The notes: a model not told the origin generated them from the letters alone. A DNA stretch of 64,000 bases from Streptomyces seoulensis (GCF_004328625.1 NZ_CP032229.1:5084001-5148000); one strand, 5' to 3'. Positions 27,413-37,937 are shown, counted from the first letter of the stretch. Program-made: numbers and translations.

Positions 27413-28204
27413 TCACGAGTTGACCTGCGCGGTCACCAGGCTGGAGAAGGTGGTCAGCCGGGTGTAGACACCCGGGTAACCGGCCTCCGCGCAGCCCTCG
27501 CCCCAGGAAGTGATCCCTGCCAGGACGCCCCCGATGATCAGGGGACCGCCGCTGTCGCCCTGGCAGGTGTCGACGCCACCGGAGGTGAGTCCGGCGCAGA
27601 CCATGTCGGACTGGACGAAGTCCGAACCGTAGGAGCTACGGCAGCTGGAGTCGGACACGGTGGGCACCGTCGCCGTCCGCAGCTGGTTGGAGGAGCCGCC
27701 GTTCTCCGAGGTGGTGCCCCAGCCGAGGATGCGGGCTGTGGTGCCGGCCGCGTAGACACTCGTCTGGGAGGAGGAGACGTAGGACACGGGGGTGTACGGC
27801 ATCGACGTCGACAGGGTCAGCACGGCCACGTCGTCGCCGCGGGTGGCGTCGGTGTAGTCCGGGTTGATCCAGATCTTGCTGACGCGGCTCACCGTGCCGT
27901 TGGTGCCGTTCAGATAGGTGCGGCCACCGACCACCCGGACGCTGCTCGTCGACTCGCCGACCATGCAGTGGGCCGCCGTGACCACCTTCTTGGCGGACAC
28001 CAGGGTGCCGCCGCAGAACTGGCTGCCGGAGGCGTCGGTGATCTGCATGACGTACGGGTACGCCGTCGTGGTCGTGGTCGTGCCGCCCACGATCGGCTGG
28101 GGCGCGGCGCTCGCCGCGGGGGCGGCCACGAGCGCGGTCGCCGCGGCGGCGGCGGTGGCCAGCACGGTCACGGCGGTCTTTCTGACACCTCTGAGCCCGA
28201 ACAT
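27413..28204 (-). CDS. Secreted trypsin-like serine protease
   Basis: The 263-residue precursor has a signal peptide with an Ala-rich core ending PAASAAP, then a short propeptide before the mature terminus IVGG (preceded by APQP). The chymotrypsin-fold triad is complete: His in TAAHC, Asp in DDVAVL, Ser in CQGDSGGP. The specificity-pocket Asp six residues before the serine (G-V-D-T-C-Q) predicts cleavage after Lys/Arg. Cysteine spacing fits three disulfides. The ATG at 28204 follows GAGGAG. The LAL regulator gene lies directly upstream. Confidence 0.95.
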   Translation of the reverse strand: MFGLRGVRKTAVTVLATAAAAATALVAAPAASAAPQPIVGGTTTTTTAYPYVMQITDASGSQFCGGTLVSAKKVVTAAHCMVGESTSSVRVVGGRTYLNGTNGTVSRVSKIWINPDYTDATRGDDVAVLTLSTSMPYTPVSYVSSSQTSVYAAGTTARILGWGTTSENGGSSNQLRTATVPTVSDSSCRSSYGSDFVQSDMVCAGLTSGGVDTCQGDSGGPLIIGGVLAGITSWGEGCAEAGYPGVYTRLTTFSSLVTAQVNS

Positions 28205-28342
28205 GAGTCTCCTCAGTGGGGGTTGCCGGTGGGGGTCGCACGGGTGTGGGGGGTGGTGCACGGGGGCGGGGCACCCCCGGCTCCGGTGGAGCGGAGAGGG
28301 GCGAGGTCCGAACCCGTGTGCCCGGCGAGCGGCACGCCCCTC

Positions 28343-28393
28343 ACGCTAGGACCCGGAACTCCCGCCTCCCAATGAGGGAACCCCCTAGGGGGT
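28343..28393 (-). promoter_or_regulatory. Trypsin promoter with an upstream ACCCCC/GGGGGT palindrome
   Basis: On the reverse strand a -35-like TTGGGA (28367-28372) and a -10-like TAGCGT (28343-28348) are 18 bases apart. Seven bases upstream of the -35 lies the perfect palindrome ACCCCCTAGGGGGT (28380-28393), centred about 50 bases before the expected start of transcription. That is a normal place for an activator such as the LAL regulator encoded just upstream; the link is inferred. No gene lies in 28205-28440. Confidence 0.5.
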
Positions 28394-28440
28394 GGGGGGA
28401 GGGAAAACCCTCGGTCCGGCTCAGTTAACCGGGGGCACCG

Positions 28441-31278
28441 TCACTTCGCGCGTCGGCCCGCGGCCAATCGGACGATGTCCACCCGTGAGCGGATGCCCAG
28501 CTTCCGGTAGACCCGGGTCAGGGTGGCCTCCACTGTCTTCACGCTCACGAACAGCCGTGCGGCTATCTCCCGGTTGGTGGCGCCCTCCATCACCAGCGCG
28601 GCCACCTGACGCTCCATCGCGGCCAGCCCCGCCAGCGCGTCCAGCGCCTCGGGCGCGTCCGGCACCGCCGCCGGCGGCACGGGCTCCGGCGCGCTGCGGG
28701 CCTCGTCCACCTGGCCCAGCCACGGCAGCGCCCGGCAGCGCCGGAACAGCCGGGTCGCCTCGTCGTACGCCGTGCCCTTCCTGCGGGCCCCCTCCGGGGA
28801 GCGGGCGCGTAGCTGGGCCAGCGCGAACGCGGCGCGGGCCGCCTCCAGACCGTAGCCCAGCTCGGTGAGCCGGTCCTGAGCGGACGTCAGCCGGGTCAGC
28901 GCGCCCTCTCGGTCGCCGCGCGCCGCCCGAACCAGGGCCTCCGCCCGGTCCAGGACCGCCAGCACGCTCGCCCGGCCCAGGCGCTCGGCGTGCTCCCGGC
29001 TGGTGTCGATGAGGTCCTGCGCCTCGGCGGGTTCGCCGATCCGGACCAGCGCCTCCGCGAGATCCCCCTGCCAGCGGCCGCGCGCCGGGTCGGTGATCCC
29101 GAGGTCCTGCTCCAGACGGCGTACCCGGCGCAGCGCGCGCACGGTGCCGGCCGCGTCCCCGGCCACCAGCTGGGCGTAGCCGAGGGCGGCGAGTGCCCGG
29201 GAGAGGTACATCTGGTCGCCGTCCTGCTCGGCGTGCGCCACCGCCTCCCGGGCCAGCGACAGCGCCCGGCCCACGTCCCCGCCGGACGCCTCGGCCAGCG
29301 AGGTCAGCATGGCGGAGGCCGTCTCGCCGATCCCCGAGTCCCGGGCCAGCCTGAGGGCCTCGCGGGCCAGCTCCAGGGCGCGCCCGCAGTTCCCGGCGTG
29401 CAGCTCGGTCTCCGCGAGCCCGCGCAGGAAGTGCACCTCGCTCTCCACCGAGCCGCGCCGCCGCACCTCGCCCAGCAGCGCGGTCACCGTGCCGCGCGCC
29501 TCGGCCAGCCGGTCGCCCATGACCAGCCAGCGGAACCGCGCGCTGCCCGCCCCGTTGTGATGGCACGCCACCGACGCGTCCTGCGGCTCGCGCAGCGCCC
29601 GCTTGATGGTGCGGGGCGCCTCCGGATGGCCCATCAGGGTCTCCGTCTGCGCCTGGAAGGCCAGCGCCAGCAGCTCGGTGCGCCGGTCCCCGCCGTGCTC
29701 GGCCAGCGCGGCCGCGTGCGCGGCGGCGGTACGGGCCTCGGTGAAGTCGCCCTGCACGATCAGCGCCCGCCAGGCGAGCTGGTAGTTGACCAGGGCCAGC
29801 AGCCGGGGGTCCTGCCCGGCGTCGGCGAGCGCCTGCGGGAAGACGGCGTCCACCTCGGCCATGGTGTGCCCGGCGGTGTCGATGACCACGATCCAGGCCC
29901 GCACCCGCTCGGCGGCCACGGCGGTACGGCTCAGCACCTCGCGCGCGATGTCCCGGGCGAGGTCGACCTCGCCGGCCGTGATCGCGTCCTCGGCGGCGGT
30001 CAGCCGCCGCTCCTCGGCGCCGGGCACGCCGTCGGCCGGGGTGCGGCGCGCGGCCAGCAGCCCCAGCTGGGCGGCGACGGAGGGCGCGCCCCGGTCGCGG
30101 GCCAGGGTCGCGGCCCCGGCGAGCCGCGCCGCCACCTCCGGGTCGGTGCCGGTGGTGGCCAGCGCCAGGTGCCGGGCCCGCTCGATCGGGTCGGAGGCCG
30201 CGGTGGACAGCGCCGCGTGCGCGGCCCGCCGCTCCGGCGCGGGTGCCTCGGCGTACAGGGCGGCGGAGATCAGGGGGTGCGCGAACCGTACGGCCGGGGC
30301 CTCCGGCTCGGTGGCGAGCAGGCCGAGTTCGGCGGCCTGGGCGCACTCCGCCTCGGCGTTCTCCCGGCCGGCCGCGTGCAGCAGGGCCGGGGTGGGACGG
30401 GCGCCCGCGCTGGCCACCAGCAGGGTGCGGCGGGCCTCCACCGAGAGCATGTCCAGCCGGCTGAGCACCAGGGCGCGCAGCGAGGTCGGCACCGGCAGCG
30501 GCTCGCCGGGCCGGGGCGGGGTCGGGCTGTCGGCGAGCGCGCGGCTCAGCTCCAGGGCGAACAGCGGGTTGCCGCCGCTGGTGCGGTGGATCTCGCGCAC
30601 CGTGGAGCGGGGGAGCGGGCCGTGGCCCCGGTGGTCCAGCAGCCGGGCCACCTGGGTGCGGTTGAGGGGGCCGAGGCGGACGGCGGCGGTGTCCGGGGGA
30701 CAGGCGCGCAGATGACGGTCGTACTCCTGGCTCTCCGGGCCCTCGGTGCGTACCGCGCACAGCAGTTGCACCGGGGTGCCGTCCAGGCGGCGGGCGGCGA
30801 AGCCGAGGAGTTCGGCGCTGGCCGGGTCGAGCCACTGGAGGTCGTCGGCGACCAGCAGCACCGGGCCGCGCGCGGCGAGGGCGCGCAGGGCGGAGAGCAC
30901 CGCCAGGCGCAGGGCGAGGCCGTCCCGCTGGAGGCTGGACTCGCCCCGGCCGGTGAGCGCCGACTCCAGCGCGGTCAGCTGGGCGGAGGGGATGTGCGGC
31001 GCGATCTCGTCCAGGACCAGCCCGAGGAGGTCGGCCAGGGCGAGGAAGGGCAGATGCGATTCGGACTCGGTGGCCGAGCAGCGCAACACGGTGTGCGCGG
31101 TGGCGCCGTATTCCTCGGCCAATGCCCGCAGGAAGGTCGATTTCCCTATTCCGGCCGGGCCGTGCACCAGCACGCTGCCGCCCGAGCCGAGCTGTTCCTT
31201 CGCGTCGGCGAACAGTTCCTCGCGGCCGATGAGCAGGTCGGGGCGGCATCGGGCAGGCTCCTGGAAGTCCCGTCGCAC
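28441..31278 (-). CDS. LAL-type (large ATP-binding LuxR) transcriptional regulator
   Basis: The protein of about 945 residues has an N-terminal P-loop ATPase (VHGPAGIGKST as Walker A; PVLLVADDLQWLDP as Walker B), a long helical TPR-like middle and a C-terminal LuxR helix-turn-helix (EGATNREIAARLFVSVKTVE ... RKLGIRSRVDIV). LAL regulators are activators switched by ATP and often by a sugar or other ligand. The GTG at 31278 follows GGGGAG; further upstream codons are lower in GC and unlikely to be coding. Its position upstream of trypsin suggests control of that protease. Confidence 0.9.
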   Translation of the reverse strand: MRRDFQEPARCRPDLLIGREELFADAKEQLGSGGSVLVHGPAGIGKSTFLRALAEEYGATAHTVLRCSATESESHLPFLALADLLGLVLDEIAPHIPSAQLTALESALTGRGESSLQRDGLALRLAVLSALRALAARGPVLLVADDLQWLDPASAELLGFAARRLDGTPVQLLCAVRTEGPESQEYDRHLRACPPDTAAVRLGPLNRTQVARLLDHRGHGPLPRSTVREIHRTSGGNPLFALELSRALADSPTPPRPGEPLPVPTSLRALVLSRLDMLSVEARRTLLVASAGARPTPALLHAAGRENAEAECAQAAELGLLATEPEAPAVRFAHPLISAALYAEAPAPERRAAHAALSTAASDPIERARHLALATTGTDPEVAARLAGAATLARDRGAPSVAAQLGLLAARRTPADGVPGAEERRLTAAEDAITAGEVDLARDIAREVLSRTAVAAERVRAWIVVIDTAGHTMAEVDAVFPQALADAGQDPRLLALVNYQLAWRALIVQGDFTEARTAAAHAAALAEHGGDRRTELLALAFQAQTETLMGHPEAPRTIKRALREPQDASVACHHNGAGSARFRWLVMGDRLAEARGTVTALLGEVRRRGSVESEVHFLRGLAETELHAGNCGRALELAREALRLARDSGIGETASAMLTSLAEASGGDVGRALSLAREAVAHAEQDGDQMYLSRALAALGYAQLVAGDAAGTVRALRRVRRLEQDLGITDPARGRWQGDLAEALVRIGEPAEAQDLIDTSREHAERLGRASVLAVLDRAEALVRAARGDREGALTRLTSAQDRLTELGYGLEAARAAFALAQLRARSPEGARRKGTAYDEATRLFRRCRALPWLGQVDEARSAPEPVPPAAVPDAPEALDALAGLAAMERQVAALVMEGATNREIAARLFVSVKTVEATLTRVYRKLGIRSRVDIVRLAAGRRAK

Positions 31279-31463
31279 GGTTCGCCCGCTCCCCTCGTGT
31301 GTCGTGTCCGGGCCAAATTCTAGGCAACGGAGCCCGAAATTCGGCGAGAAGTCGTGGTGAGGGAAATAACAGCCCGTCAAGCAACCCGCAATTCAAAGCG
31401 GGCCTATGTGAATGGCATGTTTCGTCGGCGGTTGCCGGGGACCGGACTGTCCGGTTCCGGCCC

Positions 31464-32294
31464 CTAGGGGAGGACCCCGGCCCGGCGAGCCGCCGTCACC
31501 GCCTCCCCCCGGGTGTGCGCGCCCAGCTTGCGCATCGCGGCGCGCAGATAGCCCTTCACCGTCTCCGGGCGCAGGCCCAGCCGGTCGGCGACGGCCGCGT
31601 TGGTGGCGCCGGTCGCCACCCAGGTCAGCACGTCCAGCTCGCGCGGGGCCAGCGCGGGGCGCCCCTGCGGGGCGGGCGCGGTCAGCAGGGCGCAGGCCGC
31701 CAGCAGTTCGGCCCGCAGCTGCGGGTCCGCGATGCGCGGGGCCAGCGCCCGCAGCGCCGCGTGCGCCTCCCGTACGTGCTCCCGGCCCGGCCCCGGCCCC
31801 GGCTCCGGTACGGCGGGCCGGAGCGCGGCCAGCAGTCCCCGCGCCTCGTCCCGTACCGCGAGCGCCCGCTCGACCTCCCGGGCCGCCGCCACCGCCCCGC
31901 CGAGCGCCCGGTCGCCCAGGGGCTGGGCGGTGCGCAGCGCGCCGTACAGCACCCCGCGCACCCGGTGCCGTACCACCAGCGGCACCGCGAGCACCGAGCG
32001 CAGGCCCTCGGCGGCCACCGGGGCGTCGTACTCGTGGCTGATCCGGCGGGAACCGGCGTAGTCCGGCACCGCGCAGGCCCGGCCCAGCGCCACCGCCCGG
32101 CCGCCGAGCCCGGTGCCCGAGGTCACCACCAGCGAGCGCAGCGCGGCCGTCGCGGTGCCGCTCAGCTCGCTGATCCGGATCTGCGCCGCGCCGGGGCCGA
32201 CCGCTCCGCCGAACGCGACCGGCAGTCCTGTCGCACGCCGCAGCCCGGCCAGCGCACCCCGAATCTCCGCCGTCGCCACGGCATCTGCTGCCAC
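31464..32294 (-). CDS. GAF-LuxR transcriptional regulator
   Basis: The roughly 276-residue protein combines a GAF-like sensor domain (GTGLGGRAVALGRACAVPDY ... LRSVLAVPLVVRHRVRGVLY) with a C-terminal LuxR helix-turn-helix (LAPRELDVLTWVATGATNAA). The GTG at 32294 lies behind AAGGAG; an in-frame GTG at 32318 has weaker support. It diverges from two acyl-CoA ligase genes across about 146 bases, and the same pairing of this type of regulator with an AMP-ligase suggests it controls them (inference). The effector is unknown. Confidence 0.85.
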   Translation of the reverse strand: MAADAVATAEIRGALAGLRRATGLPVAFGGAVGPGAAQIRISELSGTATAALRSLVVTSGTGLGGRAVALGRACAVPDYAGSRRISHEYDAPVAAEGLRSVLAVPLVVRHRVRGVLYGALRTAQPLGDRALGGAVAAAREVERALAVRDEARGLLAALRPAVPEPGPGPGREHVREAHAALRALAPRIADPQLRAELLAACALLTAPAPQGRPALAPRELDVLTWVATGATNAAVADRLGLRPETVKGYLRAAMRKLGAHTRGEAVTAARRAGVLP

Positions 32295-32440
32295 CTTCTC
32301 GCTCCTTCGTGCCGCCACCCCCGTTCGGGGGTGGTGAGACCCGCATCACGGATTAGACGATGGGGGAGAGCCGCCCGGCAATGGTCCGGGACGCGGGAGT
32401 GCGCCGGCGGTGGACGACCGCGGCAGCGAGGAGGACACGG

Positions 32441-34114
32441 ATGACGACCCCGACGGAGCTGTTCCGCAGCGCCCGAGATTTCCTGCTGGAGCACCGGGAG
32501 GACTACCAGGGTGCCTACGACGGCTTCCGCTGGCCCGGGTTCGAGCACTTCAACTGGGCGCTGGACTGGTTCGACGTGATCGCGGAGGGCAACGACCGCA
32601 CCGCCCTGCACATCGTGGAGGAGGACGGCGCCGAGACCCGGCTCTCCTTCGCCGAACTCTCCGACCGCTCCGACCGGGTGGCCAACCACCTCAAGGCGCT
32701 CGGCGTCGGCGCCGGGGACCGGGTGCTCGTCATGCTCGGCAATCAGGCCGAGTTGTGGGAGACCATGCTCGCCGCGATGAAGCTGCGCGCCGTGGTCATC
32801 CCGGCCACCCCGCTGCTCGGCCCCGCCGACCTGCGCGACCGGGTCGACCGGGGCGAGGTCGCGCACGTCATCGCGCGCGCCGAGGACACCGCCAAGTTCG
32901 ACGAGGTCCCCGGCACCTACACCCGGATCTCCGTCGGCGGCCTGCCCGAGGAGGCGTGGGAGCCGTACGAGGACGCCTACGCGGTCCCCGCCGGGTTCCT
33001 GCCCGACGGGCCGACCCTCGCCGACGACCCGCTGATGCTGTACTTCACCTCCGGGACGACCGCCCGCCCCAAGCTGGTCGAGCACACCCACACCTCGTAC
33101 CCGGTGGGCCATCTCGCCACCCTGTACTGGATCGGGCTGAAGCCGGGCGACGTGCACCTCAACATCTCCTCGCCCGGCTGGGCCAAGCACGCCTGGTCCA
33201 ACCTGTTCGCACCCTGGAACGCCGAGGCGACCGTCTTCGTCGTCAACTACTCCCGCTTCGACGCGGCCCGGCTCATGACCGAGATGGACCGGGCCCGGGT
33301 GACCACGTTCTGCGCGCCGCCCACCGTGTGGCGGATGCTGATCCAGGCCGACCTGACCCAGCTCGCCACCCCGCCCCGCGAGGCCGTCGCCGCCGGGGAA
33401 CCGCTCAACCCCGAGGTGGTCGAGCAGGTGCGGCGGGCCTGGGGCGTGACCGTGCGGGACGGGTTCGGGCAGACCGAGACGGCCGTGCAGATCTCCAACA
33501 GCCCCGGCCAGGAACTGCGTCCGGGCTCCATGGGCCGGCCGAGCCCCGGCTACCGCGTCGAACTCCTCGACCCGGTCACCGGCGCGCCCGGCGCCACCGA
33601 GGGCGAGATCGCGCTCGACCTCTCCGCGCGGCCCACCGGCCTGATGACCGGCTACCACGGCGACCCCGAGCGCACCGCCGAGGCGATGGCCGACGGCTAC
33701 TACCGCACCGGCGACATCGGCTCCCGCGACGAAGACGGATATGTCTTCTACACGGGGCGAAGTGATGATGTATTCAAGGCCAGTGACTACAAGATCAGCC
33801 CCTTCGAGTTGGAGAGCGCGCTGCTGGAGCACGAGGCGGTGGCCGAGGCGGCCGTCGTCCCCGCGCCCGACGAACTCCGGCTCGCGGTACCGAAGGCGTA
33901 CGTGGTGCTCGCCGAGGGCTGGGAGCCCGGACCCGGTACCGCGAAGGCGCTCTTCGAGCACTCCCGGGAGGTCCTCGCGCCCTACAAGCGGCTGCGCAGG
34001 CTGGAGTTCGGGCCGCTGCCCAAGACGGTGTCCGGCAAGATCCGCCGTATCGAGCTGCGCGAGGCCACGGCCGCGGGCTCGGCGGACGAGTACCGCGAGG
34101 AGGACTTCCGGTGA
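32441..34114 (+). CDS. AMP-forming acyl-CoA synthetase (medium-chain/ACSM-like)
   Basis: The 557-residue enzyme activates a carboxylic acid as acyl-AMP and then acyl-CoA. Motifs: [17 protein letters not shown] (P-loop; the usual G-x-P-K-G is changed to A-R-P-K-L), [15 protein letters not shown] and the C-terminal catalytic Lys in KTVSGKIRR. The Trp-rich segment around [10 protein letters not shown] fits medium-chain or aryl ligases. A GC-poor stretch at about 33737-33795 ([19 protein letters not shown]) is odd against neighbouring codons. The ATG follows GAGGAGGAC. The stop overlaps the GTG of the next ligase. Confidence 0.9.
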   Translation: MTTPTELFRSARDFLLEHREDYQGAYDGFRWPGFEHFNWALDWFDVIAEGNDRTALHIVEEDGAETRLSFAELSDRSDRVANHLKALGVGAGDRVLVMLGNQAELWETMLAAMKLRAVVIPATPLLGPADLRDRVDRGEVAHVIARAEDTAKFDEVPGTYTRISVGGLPEEAWEPYEDAYAVPAGFLPDGPTLADDPLMLYFTSGTTARPKLVEHTHTSYPVGHLATLYWIGLKPGDVHLNISSPGWAKHAWSNLFAPWNAEATVFVVNYSRFDAARLMTEMDRARVTTFCAPPTVWRMLIQADLTQLATPPREAVAAGEPLNPEVVEQVRRAWGVTVRDGFGQTETAVQISNSPGQELRPGSMGRPSPGYRVELLDPVTGAPGATEGEIALDLSARPTGLMTGYHGDPERTAEAMADGYYRTGDIGSRDEDGYVFYTGRSDDVFKASDYKISPFELESALLEHEAVAEAAVVPAPDELRLAVPKAYVVLAEGWEPGPGTAKALFEHSREVLAPYKRLRRLEFGPLPKTVSGKIRRIELREATAAGSADEYREEDFR

Positions 34115-35715
34115 CCCTCTCCTACGCGCACGGCACCGGCGACACCGCCCTGCTCGGCGACACCATCGGCGCCAACCTGGCTCGTACGGCGGCCACTTGG
34201 CCGGACCGTGAGGCCCTGGTCGACGTGCCCGCCGGGCGCCGCTGGACCTACGCCGAGTTCGCCGCCGACGTCGGGCGGCTGGCCTGCGCGCTGCTCGCCT
34301 CCGGGGTGGCCAAGGGCGACCGGGTGGGCGTCTGGGCGGTCAACCGGGCGGAGTGGGTGCTCGTCCAGTACGCCACCGCGCGGGTCGGCGCGGTCATGGT
34401 CAACGTCAACCCGGCCTACCGCACCCACGAGGTGGAGTACGTGCTCCGGCAGGCCGGCGTCTCCCTGCTGTTCGCCTCCATCGAGCACAAGGGGAGCGAC
34501 TACCGGGCGATGGTGGACGAAGTCCGGCCCTCCGTGCCTGAGTTGAGGCGGACGGTGTACTTCGGCGATCCGAGCTGGGAGGAGTTCGCCGCGCTCGGGG
34601 CGGAGGTCCCGACGGAGGAACTGAACTCCCGCGAAGCCGAGTTGTCCTGCGACGACCCGATCAACATCCAGTACACCTCGGGCACCACCGGCTTCCCCAA
34701 GGGTGCCACCCTCTCCCACCACAACATCCTCAACAACGGCTACTTCGTAGGGGAGTTGGTCGCCTACACCGAGCAGGACCGGATCTGCGTACCCGTCCCG
34801 TTCTACCACTGCTTCGGCATGGTGATGGGAAATCTCGCGGCCACTTCTCACGGCGCCTGCATCGTCATCCCGGCCCCGTCCTTCGAGCCCCGGGCCACCC
34901 TGGAGGCGGTCCAGCGGGAGCGGTGCACCTCGCTGTACGGCGTACCCACCATGTTCATCGCGGAGCTGAACCTCCCCGGCTTCGCGGAGTACGACCTCTC
35001 CACCCTGCGCACCGGCATCATGGCGGGCTCGCCCTGCCCGGTGGAGGTGATGAAGCGGGTGGTCGCCGAGATGCACATGGCCGAGGTGTCCATCTGCTAC
35101 GGCATGACCGAGACCTCCCCGGTCTCCCTCCAGACCCGCGTGGACGACGACCTGGAGCACCGCACCGGCACTGTCGGCCGCGTCCTGCCGCACCTTGAGG
35201 TCAAGGTGACCGACCCCGCCACCGGCATCACCCTGCCGCGCGGCGAGGCCGGCGAGCTGTGCACCCGTGGCTACAGCGTCATGCTCGGCTACTGGGAGGA
35301 GCCGGAGAAGACCGCCGAGGCCATCGACACCGGCCGCTGGATGCACACCGGCGACCTCGCCGTGATGCGCGAGGACGGCTATGTGGAGATCGTCGGCCGC
35401 ATCAAGGACATGATCATCCGGGGCGGCGAGAACATCTACCCGCGCGAGATCGAGGAGTTCCTCTACGCCCACCCCAAGATCCGGGACGTCCAGGTGGTCG
35501 GCGTACCGCACGAGCGCTACGGCGAGGAGGTGCTCGCCTGTGTCATCCCGCTCGACGCGGCCGACCCGCTCACGCTGGACGAACTGCGCGCCTTCTGCCG
35601 GGACCGGCTGGCCCACTACAAGATCCCGAGCCGGCTCCAGCTCCTCGACGCCTTCCCGATGACGGTGTCCGGCAAGGTCCGCAAGATCGAGCTGCGCCGC
35701 ACGCACGGCTCCTGA
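34111..35715 (+). CDS. AMP-forming fatty acyl-CoA synthetase (ACSF2-like)
   Basis: The 534-residue protein has canonical motifs of the long/medium-chain acyl-CoA synthetase family: [59 protein letters not shown] and [12 protein letters not shown] with the catalytic Lys. It starts at a GTG overlapping the previous stop (GTGA), so the pair is translationally coupled. The two ligases probably act on different acids in one catabolic pathway, but no dehydrogenase or thiolase is adjacent to define it. Confidence 0.92.
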   Translation: MTLSYAHGTGDTALLGDTIGANLARTAATWPDREALVDVPAGRRWTYAEFAADVGRLACALLASGVAKGDRVGVWAVNRAEWVLVQYATARVGAVMVNVNPAYRTHEVEYVLRQAGVSLLFASIEHKGSDYRAMVDEVRPSVPELRRTVYFGDPSWEEFAALGAEVPTEELNSREAELSCDDPINIQYTSGTTGFPKGATLSHHNILNNGYFVGELVAYTEQDRICVPVPFYHCFGMVMGNLAATSHGACIVIPAPSFEPRATLEAVQRERCTSLYGVPTMFIAELNLPGFAEYDLSTLRTGIMAGSPCPVEVMKRVVAEMHMAEVSICYGMTETSPVSLQTRVDDDLEHRTGTVGRVLPHLEVKVTDPATGITLPRGEAGELCTRGYSVMLGYWEEPEKTAEAIDTGRWMHTGDLAVMREDGYVEIVGRIKDMIIRGGENIYPREIEEFLYAHPKIRDVQVVGVPHERYGEEVLACVIPLDAADPLTLDELRAFCRDRLAHYKIPSRLQLLDAFPMTVSGKVRKIELRRTHGS

Positions 35716-35727
35716 ACACGCTTGCGA

Positions 35728-35768
35728 GGCGCGGTCGCCCCCGTGGCCTTCCAGCCCGAGACCGCGCC
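35728..35768 (+). terminator. Hairpin after the acyl-CoA ligase operon
   Basis: GGCGCGGTC (35728-35736) pairs with GACCGCGCC (35760-35768) over a 23-base loop, 12 bases after the stop. The remaining sequence to 35945 holds no recognisable gene. Confidence 0.5.
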
Positions 35769-35945
35769 CCACAAGCCCCCCGTCCGCAAGGCCCGCCACC
35801 CCCGTCCCGGCGGGACCTCACCCCCTCAATCTGCCCTCGTTCGACGGCGGTTGAAGCCTCCGGCCCGGTCTTCAGAGGTTGATTTGAGGTTCGGTCCCCC
35901 ACCTCGTCCCGAGGCGTTGTCAGTGGGCCGTGCCACGCTCCGGGC

Positions 35946-37700
35946 ATGGGATTCTTCGATGACCTCGTGCTTCCCGACGAGCCCTCCGCCGAGGAGCGCT
36001 CCGTCGTGGCCCGGCTGCGCCCGCCCGGCCAGGACGAGGGCAGGTACACGCCGCCCGTCGACCGCTTCGTGCCGGTCCTGCTGTCCCAGCCGGTGCCCGC
36101 CGGGGAGGGACCGGAGACGCGGGTGATGCTGACCGGGTGGTCGGTGTGGCCGGGGTCGGTCACCCTGCACCTGGCGGTGTTCCGGCGGACCCGCCGTCAG
36201 GGCGGCTCCGACAGCGGGCAGTCCGGACTCCGGGTGGGCCTGCTGCTCTCCGACGGCCGCCGGGTGACCTCGCTGGACGGCACCACCACCCGCCGTGTCC
36301 CGCTCACCGGGGCGGACGGAGAGGAGCGCGCGGCACAGCTGGACCAGGCGGTCGGTCTGATCCCGCTCGACCCGGGGCTGCACCACTCCCACCGGTCTCT
36401 GTTCAAGACCGACGTGGACCTGTACCTCCCCGAACTGCCTCCGGCCGGTGAGGCGACGGTCGTCGTGGAGTGGCCGGACGAGGAGATCGCCGAGACCCGC
36501 GTCCCGGTCGACGCGGACGCGCTCCGGACGGCGGCCGGGCACGCGGTGGAGGTGTGGCCCGGTCTCGAAGCACCGGAACCGGACGAAGGGCCGCGCACGA
36601 TCATCCACATGGAGGTGGGCGGCCCCCCGAGATTCCTCGCCCCGCCGCTCACCCAGCGGCAGACCGAGACGCTCCGCCGCGAGGAGGAGGCCCGGCAGCG
36701 CTGCGTACCCCGGCCCGACTGGGACGGCATGCGGTCCGACGACTGGGCGGACCCGGCGCTGATCGAGGCCCGGCTCGGCGCGGGAGCGCCACCGGAAGGC
36801 CACGTCGGCTGGAGCGGCGGTACTCCGCTGCACCTGACGGCGGAACAGGGCTGCGCCGACGGGATCTTGGCGCTCCTCGCGCACGGCGCGGACGTGGACG
36901 CACGCGACGACTTCGGGCACACCCCGCTCTGGTACGCCGTGCACCGCACGAAGGAGGCGGCCGTCCGCGCCCTGATCGACGCCGGGGCGGACGTATGGAC
37001 GCCCCAGGAGGCGCCCTGGTCGCCGGGCCGGCTGTTGCTGACCACTCCGCTCGCCCCGCTCGTGAGTTCCCTGCCGGGCGCCGAGGAACTGCCCGCCGAG
37101 GAGGTCGCGGCCCTGCGTGCCGCCGACGCGCTCATCGCCGCCTTCGGCGACCACCCGCTGTGGACCGAGGGGCTCGGGATCTGCTTCGTACGGGACCTCA
37201 CCGAGGACGAGGTGATCCGGCGGCTCGGCGCCGACCCGGCCCGCTGCCCGCGCACCGGTCTGGAGGACGCGCCCTTCGACACGGACGACTTCGACGAGAC
37301 CCTGCGCCACGTCGGTGTGCGTGCCGTCGAGGGCGCGCAGGGCGGCTGCGTGATCACCCAGGACGGGTATCAGACCAGCGATCCGGAGCTGCTGAGCGCG
37401 ATATCGGCGGGCACCACGGCCTACGGCCTGTACTTCAACCCCAAGGGAGGCACATTCGGATCGCTGGCCCGCGACGGCGAGATAGTGGGGAGCGAGGAGA
37501 TCGGCATGTGGGGGCACGGCCTGGACCCGGATGCCTTCTGGACCTTCCGCTTCTGGCAGCGCGACCCCGGCTTCCCCTTCGGCGCCGACGCCTTCGCCTA
37601 CGCCTGTGCGGCCGCCGGTCTCGTCATCGACGACGGCCGGGAGGCCGTCGACCGGCACGCCCCGCGCCGCTGGGTGGAGCTGCCGCCGGAGCTGCGCTGA
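35946..37700 (+). CDS. Ankyrin-repeat protein with a DUF6461-like C-terminus
   Basis: The 584-residue protein has no signal or membrane segment. An unrecognised beta-rich N-terminal domain (about 1-200) is followed by two ankyrin repeats (GGTPLHLTAEQGCADGILAL; FGHTPLWYAVHRTKEAAVRA, about 296-360). The C-terminal part (about 395-584) includes GLGICFVRDLTEDEVIRRLG, the look of the DUF6461 family common in Streptomyces. The role is unknown; ankyrin repeats imply protein binding. The start ATG lies close to a T/G-rich tract rather than a classic ribosome site. Confidence 0.75.
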   Translation: MGFFDDLVLPDEPSAEERSVVARLRPPGQDEGRYTPPVDRFVPVLLSQPVPAGEGPETRVMLTGWSVWPGSVTLHLAVFRRTRRQGGSDSGQSGLRVGLLLSDGRRVTSLDGTTTRRVPLTGADGEERAAQLDQAVGLIPLDPGLHHSHRSLFKTDVDLYLPELPPAGEATVVVEWPDEEIAETRVPVDADALRTAAGHAVEVWPGLEAPEPDEGPRTIIHMEVGGPPRFLAPPLTQRQTETLRREEEARQRCVPRPDWDGMRSDDWADPALIEARLGAGAPPEGHVGWSGGTPLHLTAEQGCADGILALLAHGADVDARDDFGHTPLWYAVHRTKEAAVRALIDAGADVWTPQEAPWSPGRLLLTTPLAPLVSSLPGAEELPAEEVAALRAADALIAAFGDHPLWTEGLGICFVRDLTEDEVIRRLGADPARCPRTGLEDAPFDTDDFDETLRHVGVRAVEGAQGGCVITQDGYQTSDPELLSAISAGTTAYGLYFNPKGGTFGSLARDGEIVGSEEIGMWGHGLDPDAFWTFRFWQRDPGFPFGADAFAYACAAAGLVIDDGREAVDRHAPRRWVELPPELR

Positions 37701-37703
37701 GGC

Positions 37704-37937
37704 TCACAGCTCGTGTTCCGACAACCCCGGCCAGTCGTCCGGGCCGCCGCCGAGCCAGTCGATCAGGTCGCTCTCCTCGACCTCGATGCGGTCGAGGTCG
37801 GCGAGGCGGAGGATCTCGATCACGTCGTCCAGGTGGGAGGCGAGGCCGAGGGTGACGTCGCCCTCGGTGACCCGGCGGGAGCCGTCGAGCGCCGGGGGGT
37901 GGACCACGATGTGCGGGAACCGCGTCGGATCGGCCAT
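37704..37937 (-). CDS. Small acidic protein
   Basis: The 77-residue product (MADPTRFPHIVVHPPA... ending GLSEHEL) is strongly acidic in its second half and likely soluble. AGGACG lies upstream of the ATG. It ends 3 bases from the stop of the ankyrin gene on the other strand. Its family was not recognised. Confidence 0.55.
   Translation of the reverse strand: MADPTRFPHIVVHPPALDGSRRVTEGDVTLGLASHLDDVIEILRLADLDRIEVEESDLIDWLGGGPDDWPGLSEHEL

Noticed and set aside
28990..31323. Very long rightward reading frame opposite the LAL regulator
   Set aside because: It is the high-GC complement of a well-supported gene, rich in Gly/Arg/Val with no motif; the same applies to long frames opposite pucR, the NIS synthetases, the xanthine dehydrogenase subunits and the Rhs gene.
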